Source of the DNA: a bacterium
Lineage (GTDB): Bacteria > Verrucomicrobiota > Verrucomicrobiae > Opitutales > Opitutaceae
Direction of reading: 5' to 3'
Assembly (NCBI GenBank): GCA_021780625.1
Contig: JAJXYI010000632.1
Span: forward strand, 1 to 10,179
DNA: 10,179 bases
How positions within the stretch are numbered: position 1 is the first letter of the stretch; the number at the start of each line of letters is the position of its first letter. The position numbers and the translations under genes are program-made. The notes beneath the pieces are model-generated. The model was not told the origin of the DNA and did not search any database. It saw only the letters and a list, made by a program, of their open reading frames with translations. Below, one piece after another: positions 5,676 through 10,179 of this stretch.

Positions 5676-8225
5676 TCAGCTCGTGAAATGGCGCTCCATT
5701 TCGCGCATCTCGGCGGTCTCGCGCTTCGATTGCCAGAGCGCCCAGCCGATGGCCGCCGCGCAGAGGATGGCGATAACGAGGCCGACGAGGCGGTACGAGG
5801 TGCCGGAGATGATGTTGTATTTGATCACGATGGCCAGGGTGAGCAGCGAGACCATGTTCATGACCTTGATGAGGGGGTTGATGGCCGGGCCGGCGGTGTC
5901 CTTGAGCGGGTCGCCGACGGTGTCTCCGGTGACGGCCGCCTTGTGAGCCTCGGAGCCCTTGCCGCCGTAGTTGCCGTCCTCGATGAACTTCTTGGCGTTG
6001 TCCCAGGCGCCGCCCGCGTTGGCCATGAACACGGCGAGTAGCTGTCCGGTAAGGATCATGCCCGCGAGGAAGCCACCGAGAGCCTGAGTGCCGAGGAGGA
6101 AACCGACCGCGATCGGGGTGAGGATCGCGAGGAAGCCCGGGCCGATGAGCTCCTTCTGCGCGGTGTTTGTGCAGATGTCGACCACGCGTCCGTAGTTGGG
6201 CTTTTTCTTGCCCGACCAGATGTCGGCGTCGCGGAACTGGTCGCGACATTCCTTCACGATAAGGAAGGCCGCGCGGCCGACCGCGCGGATGAGCATCGAG
6301 CTGAACAGGAAGGGCACGGCGCCCCCGAGCAGGAAGCCGATGAATACCATCGGGTGGGCGACCGTGAGTTTGCCCGCCTCGGTGAGATACTGGCTCGTGG
6401 TCATCTGATTGATCTTGTCCTCGCTGCCGACGGCGATGACTGCGATGAACGAGGCGAACAACGAGACGGCGGCGATGACGGCGGAGCCGATCGCGATGCC
6501 CTTGGTCTCGGCCTTGGTCGTGTTGCCGACCGCATCGAGGTCCGCGAGGATCTGGCGGGCGCGCTTGTAGGAGCCCTTTTCCTCGGCCTCCATGGCCTGC
6601 GCATCGTACCCCATTTCGCCGATGCCGTTGGCGTTGTCGGCGACCGGGCCGAACACATCCATGGAGATCGTATTGCCCGTCAGGGTGAGCATGCCGATGC
6701 CGGTCATGGCGACTCCGTAGGCGACGAACAGCGGGGGCGTGCCGGCGTAGCAGAGGAAGGACAGGAGGATGGCGGCGGCGATCACGACCACCGTGGCGAC
6801 CGTGCTCTCATAACCGACCGCGAATCCCTGGATGATATTGGTCGCGTGGCCGGTCTGGCAGGCCTTCGCGAGCGATTTCACCGGGGCATGGGTGGTGTGC
6901 GTGAAGTACGAGGTGACCTTGTTCAACGTGATCGCGAGGATGACGCCGATCAGGCAGGTGAGCACGGGGCGCATGTCGGCGTGGGCGATGCCGAAGTTGG
7001 CCCAGAACGGCAGTGCGGACGGATTGCCGCCGGGGAAGCCGGCCTTCGCCATCGGATTGAGCGCCAGGTAGGCGTCGTCGAAGCGAAGGTATCCCATGCC
7101 GAGTGCGAAGAATCCGACCACCGAGATGGCTGAGCCGATCCAGAAGCCCCGGTGCACGCTCTTCAGCGCGGTGTCCGAGTTATCGTTGGGGCCGGCCTTG
7201 ACCGTGTAGGTCGAGATGATGGAGCCGAGTACGCCGATGCCGCGAACCAGCAGCGGGAAGATGACGCCCTTGTGGCCGAAGGAGGCGAGGCCGAGGATCA
7301 TCGCGGCGACGATGGTCACCTCGTAGCTCTCGAAGATGTCGGCGGCCATGCCGGCGCAGTCGCCCACGTTGTCGCCGACGTTGTCGGCGATGGTCGCGGC
7401 GTTGCGGGGGTCGTCCTCGGGGATGTTCTTTTCGATCTTGCCGACGAGGTCGGCGCCGACGTCGGCAGCCTTGGTGTAGATGCCGCCGCCCACGCGCATG
7501 AACAGGGCGAGCAGGGTGCCGCCGAAGCCGAAGCCGAGGAGGGCCTCGTAGGCGCGTTCACCGTACACCAGGAAGATCAGCGTGCCGCCGAGCAGGCCGA
7601 GGCCGTCAGTGAGCATGCCGGTGATGGTGCCGGTGCGGTAGCCGAGCTGCATGGCCTCGCCGTAGGATTTGCGTGCCGCGGCGGCGACGCGCAGGTTGCC
7701 GGTGGTGGCGAGGCGCATGCCCACGAAGCCGACGCACCAGCTGAACAGGGAACCCACGAGGAAGGCGCCGGCGCGCCCGAGTTTGAACGCGAGCAGCGGG
7801 CTTTGGGTGGTGAAGAACAGGATCACCGTGATGATGGCGATCAGCAGACCGATCTTGCGGAACTGGGCGGAGAGGTAGGCGTCGGCGCCTTCGCGCACCG
7901 CGGCGGCGATGTCCTGCATGCGCTGCGTGCCCTTGTCGGCATTGGTGACCTGTTTCACGAGCATCAGCGCGTACACCAGGCCTGCGATGGCGATCGCGAG
8001 CACCACGAACAGGGCGATCACCTCGAGCCGCGAGTATCTCGGGTCGGTGAACAGGCTGAAGCAATGGAAGGTGGACTCGGACGCGTGCTCCGCGGCCTTA
8101 CCCCCCGGCTCGGCGCCGAAGAGCGGTCCGGCCACGAGGGCGGCCAGGAAGCCGACGGCCGCGACGGCCAGGAATCCGGTTTTGGTGCGAGGTTTTCTCG
8201 CCCAGGAGAGGAAGGACTGGATCAT
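5676..8225 (-). CDS. hppA: Membrane-bound K+-independent H+-translocating pyrophosphatase
   Basis: This integral membrane enzyme hydrolyses cytoplasmic pyrophosphate and pumps protons across the membrane. Diagnostic motifs are all present: DVGADLVGKIE (255-265), IPEDDPRN followed by DNVGDNVGD (281-289), VADNANGIGEMG (528-539), GNTTKAETKG (567-576), NAGGAWDNAKK (736-746) and TGDTVGDPLKDTAGPAINPL (766-785). Lys571 with Thr574 is the signature of the potassium-independent subfamily; potassium-dependent enzymes have Ala at the Lys position. At 849 residues it is longer than typical bacterial enzymes (about 650-720). There is an N-terminal extension with a hydrophobic helix (about 17-37, ending LFGAEP, signal-peptide-like). 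A C-terminal tail adds one more predicted helix (811-831) and a charged end. ATG 8225 is preceded by a pyrimidine-rich leader without Shine-Dalgarno. The gene lies 40 bp after the unknown 255-residue gene, probably its operon partner, and ends before a strong terminator. Confidence 0.97.
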   Translation of the reverse strand: MIQSFLSWARKPRTKTGFLAVAAVGFLAALVAGPLFGAEPGGKAAEHASESTFHCFSLFTDPRYSRLEVIALFVVLAIAIAGLVYALMLVKQVTNADKGTQRMQDIAAAVREGADAYLSAQFRKIGLLIAIITVILFFTTQSPLLAFKLGRAGAFLVGSLFSWCVGFVGMRLATTGNLRVAAAARKSYGEAMQLGYRTGTITGMLTDGLGLLGGTLIFLVYGERAYEALLGFGFGGTLLALFMRVGGGIYTKAADVGADLVGKIEKNIPEDDPRNAATIADNVGDNVGDCAGMAADIFESYEVTIVAAMILGLASFGHKGVIFPLLVRGIGVLGSIISTYTVKAGPNDNSDTALKSVHRGFWIGSAISVVGFFALGMGYLRFDDAYLALNPMAKAGFPGGNPSALPFWANFGIAHADMRPVLTCLIGVILAITLNKVTSYFTHTTHAPVKSLAKACQTGHATNIIQGFAVGYESTVATVVVIAAAILLSFLCYAGTPPLFVAYGVAMTGIGMLTLTGNTISMDVFGPVADNANGIGEMGYDAQAMEAEEKGSYKRARQILADLDAVGNTTKAETKGIAIGSAVIAAVSLFASFIAVIAVGSEDKINQMTTSQYLTEAGKLTVAHPMVFIGFLLGGAVPFLFSSMLIRAVGRAAFLIVKECRDQFRDADIWSGKKKPNYGRVVDICTNTAQKELIGPGFLAILTPIAVGFLLGTQALGGFLAGMILTGQLLAVFMANAGGAWDNAKKFIEDGNYGGKGSEAHKAAVTGDTVGDPLKDTAGPAINPLIKVMNMVSLLTLAIVIKYNIISGTSYRLVGLVIAILCAAAIGWALWQSKRETAEMREMERHFTS

Positions 8226-8265
8226 GGGAGGAGGAATGCGAATGGAGAGGAATGGGGCGCCGGGT

Positions 8266-9033
8266 TCAGGCGGTCTGGGCGGAGCGCCACCAGTCGTGGT
8301 GAGTGCTCTCGAGTTCGGAGAGCGACGGCATCGGGTAGTACTTCAGCTCGCGTCCGGCGCCCGCATAAAAGCCACCCTGGATCGTGCGGTAGAGCAGGGC
8401 GTCGCTCACATTGCGGACCGCGACCTTCGTCGGTTTTCCGGGCTTGGCCTGGAGTTCGCGCAGGCAATCGCGCAGGTGCGCGAGGTCCGAGTAGGGGAGG
8501 TTGCCGGTGTCGGTGGTGTCCAGGTCCGTGGCGAGCGCCCCGAGGGCGAGTTCGGCGAACGCGATCGCGGGCACGCTCACGGGCTGCGTGGGATCGGTGA
8601 GGATCGCGCAGAATTCGGAGGGGTCGAGGGTCGACACGACACGCGGGCAGACCGGGCAGAATTCCTGGTAGAGGTGGAAACAGCGGTCGACGACCCGCGG
8701 GGCGACGGTCGGCGAAAGGGCGAGCACGCGGCCGTCGTGGGTGGCGAGGTAGAGCTTGCCGAGTGCGGCGACTGGGATGCGCTCGAGCGCGCGATAGATC
8801 GTGAGGTAGGTCGACTTGCGAGGCGTGCCGTCGCGGTGGGGTACGCATCGCGTCGCTATATCCCGCGTGGGCAGGGCGTCGCCGACGGCGTCCATGTCCA
8901 ACTCGAAGTAGACGGCCTGGCCGCTGGAGTGCTGGCGCGTGCCTACTGCGAGGTAGGTGCCGAAGGCCTCGGGGGGCAGATGCGAGGCGATCAGGGCCTC
9001 GGGGTTCAACTGGAGGTACAGGTGGGTGCTCAT
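8266..9033 (-). CDS. Conserved-looking protein of unknown function upstream of hppA
   Basis: This is a 255-residue protein that I do not recognise. It is acidic to neutral and soluble, with no signal peptide or membrane segment. Visible points: an N-terminal strand-like STHLYLQLNP, a predicted mixed alpha/beta body, a Cys pair FCPVCP (Cys126, Cys129) with a further Cys at 142, and a hydrophobic Ala/Leu helix around 157-168. Two Cys alone do not establish metal binding. The start at 9033 is preferred over an in-frame start at 9135 because the extra 34 residues would be Pro/Arg-rich low-complexity sequence and the body begins at MSTHLYLQ. The leader is pyrimidine-rich and lacks a Shine-Dalgarno. 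The gap to hppA is only 40 bp, so co-transcription is likely, but no functional link to pyrophosphate metabolism can be shown. Confidence 0.75.
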   Translation of the reverse strand: MSTHLYLQLNPEALIASHLPPEAFGTYLAVGTRQHSSGQAVYFELDMDAVGDALPTRDIATRCVPHRDGTPRKSTYLTIYRALERIPVAALGKLYLATHDGRVLALSPTVAPRVVDRCFHLYQEFCPVCPRVVSTLDPSEFCAILTDPTQPVSVPAIAFAELALGALATDLDTTDTGNLPYSDLAHLRDCLRELQAKPGKPTKVAVRNVSDALLYRTIQGGFYAGAGRELKYYPMPSLSELESTHHDWWRSAQTA

Positions 9034-9101
9034 GTTGAGGGGAAAGCAAGAGGCCGGCGCCACGAGGGCGGCCGGCCGTGATGGTGGTCGAGGGGGGTGA
9101 T

Positions 9102-9113
9102 GAGGGATCCCTC
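9102..9113. promoter_or_regulatory. 12-bp perfect palindrome, possible operator
   Basis: GAGGGATCCCTC is a perfect palindrome lying 69 bp upstream of the start of the unknown gene that precedes hppA. The position suits an operator or a 5'-UTR element, but there is no second copy or known motif match to support this. Confidence 0.2.
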
Positions 9114-9416
9114 GTTGTCCGAAGCGCGCCGACAAGCCGTGGCATGCCGCAGCGTGGGCAGCGGCGCTCCGAAGCAGGGGTAAAAACGGGGGAACGCTTT
9201 CATGTGACCGACGACCAGCAAATACCGGGACCTATCACGCTTACCATGGAGCGGGGGAGAGGCGCTCCGCACGGCTTGGCAAAGCCTGCGCAATTTCAGG
9301 AGGCCTTATGCGCGGCGGTCCGGCAATTAGTCCGGGCTGTGCTCGGGGGCGGCGGGTTGTGTGCGGCAAATGACGGCCCGCCAGGGGGTAGTGCGGCCTT
9401 CCTGGAATGGGACTGC

Positions 9417-9446
9417 GCCCGCCCGGGAAAGCGGTTCCGGGCGGGC
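9417..9446 (-). terminator. GC-rich hairpin downstream of pruA
   Basis: A 12-bp stem (GCCCGCCCGG(G)AA against TTCCGGGCGGGC, one bulged G) with a 5-base loop begins 17 bp after the pruA stop codon. The stem is very stable, but no T-run follows on the minus strand, so termination may be imperfect or factor-assisted. Confidence 0.6.
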
Positions 9447-9463
9447 TCAGGCGGTGGCGGGGC

Positions 9464-10179
9464 TTAGTCTTCGGGAGGGGCGAAGCCGCGGCGCATCACG
9501 TTTTCCGCGGTGACCTTCGGGAACAGGAAGTTCTCGAGGTAACCCGTGCCGCCGGCCTTGGTGCCACCGCCGCTCATCTTGTATCCGCCGAATGGATGCC
9601 GTTCCACGACGGCCCCGGTGATGCCGCGGTTGAGGTAGAGGTTGCCCACCTGGAACTCGGCGCGCGCCCGCTCGAGGGTCGAGGGGCTGCGGGAGAACAC
9701 GCCGCCGGTCAGCGCGTAATCGGCGTCGTTTGCGAACGCAAAGGCCTCGTCGAGAGTCTGTGCGCGCAGCACCGCGAGCACGGGGCCGAAGATCTCCTCT
9801 CGGGCGATCACGTGATCGGGCCTCACGCCCGTGAACACGGTGGGCGGGACGTAGTAGCCGCCCGATGCCGCGAGCTCAGCGGGGAGGGTGGACTGGAAGG
9901 CGAGCGTCGACTGGCGCCGGCCGTGCTCGATGTAGCCGAGGATCTTTGCGCGGGCGGCCTCGTCGATGACGGGGCCGACGAACGTGGACGGGTGCGCGGG
10001 GTCGCCCACGGGAAGGCTCGCGCAGGCGGCGTTGAACCGTTCCATGAACCGGTCGTGCACGCCGTCGAGCAGGATCAGGCGCGAGAGTGCGGAGCATTTC
10101 TGGCCGCTGTAGCCGAACGCGCTGGCGAGCGCGGCGGGGATGGCCTCGTCGAGGTCCGCGTCGGTGTCGACGATCAGCG
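9464..10179 (-). CDS. pruA: L-glutamate gamma-semialdehyde (P5C) dehydrogenase, C-terminal part
   Basis: The last 237 residues of an aldehyde dehydrogenase are visible; the 5' part lies beyond the window. It oxidises glutamate gamma-semialdehyde to glutamate with NAD+, the second step of proline breakdown, in the cytoplasm. The catalytic loop FGYSGQKCSALSR contains the nucleophile Cys (codon at 10094-10096). EEIFGPVLAV carries the conserved Glu of the cofactor site. GNLYLNRGITGAVVERHPFGG and MSGGGTKAGGTGYLENF are typical of the P5C dehydrogenase subfamily rather than of general aldehyde dehydrogenases, as is the tail ENVMRRGFAPPED. A GTG at 10060 lies after the catalytic Cys, so it cannot be the true start. 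The gene could be a stand-alone pruA/rocA or the C-terminal half of a fused proline dehydrogenase/P5C dehydrogenase; the missing N-terminus would decide. It ends 430 bp before the next gene and has its own hairpin. Confidence 0.93.
   Translation of the reverse strand, partial: LIVDTDADLDEAIPAALASAFGYSGQKCSALSRLILLDGVHDRFMERFNAACASLPVGDPAHPSTFVGPVIDEAARAKILGYIEHGRRQSTLAFQSTLPAELAASGGYYVPPTVFTGVRPDHVIAREEIFGPVLAVLRAQTLDEAFAFANDADYALTGGVFSRSPSTLERARAEFQVGNLYLNRGITGAVVERHPFGGYKMSGGGTKAGGTGYLENFLFPKVTAENVMRRGFAPPED

Larger units (their letters stand above)
9034..9463. other. Intergenic region between pruA and the hppA operon
   Basis: About 430 bp without a supported gene. It should contain the promoter for the unknown gene and hppA (minus strand), but I find no convincing -35/-10 pair. 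It contains the pruA-side hairpin (9417-9446), a 12-bp palindrome (9102-9113), smaller inverted repeats near 9250-9290, and a possible 21-codon plus-strand frame at 9308-9373. Confidence 0.6.

Noticed and set aside
5490..6041. Plus-strand open frame of 183 codons starting in the convergent gap
   Set aside because: It runs through the hppA terminator and into antisense hppA sequence; no protein family is apparent.
7152..8600. Long plus-strand open frame (482 codons) opposite hppA
   Set aside because: It is antisense to the well-supported hppA gene; the product is Gly/Glu/Asp/His-rich low complexity, as expected from the mirror of GC-rich codons, and matches no domain.
9034..9135. N-terminal extension of the unknown gene to an upstream start at 9135
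   Set aside because: The extra 34 residues are Pro/Arg/Ala low-complexity sequence overlapping a palindrome; the start at 9033 precedes the ordered-looking body.
9298..9373. 21-codon plus-strand frame with AGGAGG four bases before its ATG
   Set aside because: The spacing is short, the peptide is Gly/Arg-rich without features, and other genes here do not use Shine-Dalgarno sites; probably chance.
9078..9467. Plus-strand open frame of 129 codons in the pruA-side gap
   Set aside because: Gly/Arg-rich with no domain signature, and it runs through the hairpin downstream of pruA; likely non-coding.

Overview
The window is GC-rich, dense bacterial DNA with two gene blocks that converge on about 335 bp of non-coding sequence near 5341-5675. 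Gene content and style (PEGA-repeat envelope protein, very long coiled-coil protein, membrane pyrophosphatase, no clear Shine-Dalgarno before any of the three visible starts) would fit a verrucomicrobial lineage such as Opitutaceae. That is an impression from the proteins, not a proven placement.

Plus-strand block (1-5340). The first gene is cut at its 5' end. It encodes an inner-membrane protein with a cytoplasmic N-terminal fold, a long Ala/Pro linker, one membrane helix, a TolA-like Ala/Lys/Glu helix, three PEGA-type repeats and a TonB-like C-terminal domain. After 54 bp, in the same frame, comes a 1043-residue protein. It has a degenerate CheY-like receiver of about 120 residues followed by roughly 800 residues of coiled coil. 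The coiled coil is built partly from 147-residue repeats, two of which are about 97% identical in DNA over 269 bp. The architecture recalls the Myxococcus pseudo-receiver/coiled-coil proteins FrzS and AglZ. Together the two genes suggest an envelope-spanning or polar assembly: one protein crosses the inner membrane and the other is a cytoplasmic scaffold. This pair is the most interesting part of the window.

The convergent gap (5341-5675) holds a hairpin just after the coiled-coil gene, short direct repeats, and a strong intrinsic terminator serving the opposite strand.

Minus-strand block (10179-5676, in transcription order). First is the 3' end of a pruA-type L-glutamate gamma-semialdehyde dehydrogenase (proline catabolism), followed by a GC-rich hairpin. 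Next comes a gap of about 430 bp, then a 255-residue protein I do not recognise. Forty bp later is hppA, a membrane-bound proton-pumping pyrophosphatase with the potassium-independent signature and long terminal extensions. The unknown gene and hppA are probably co-transcribed and end at the terminator at 5615-5645.
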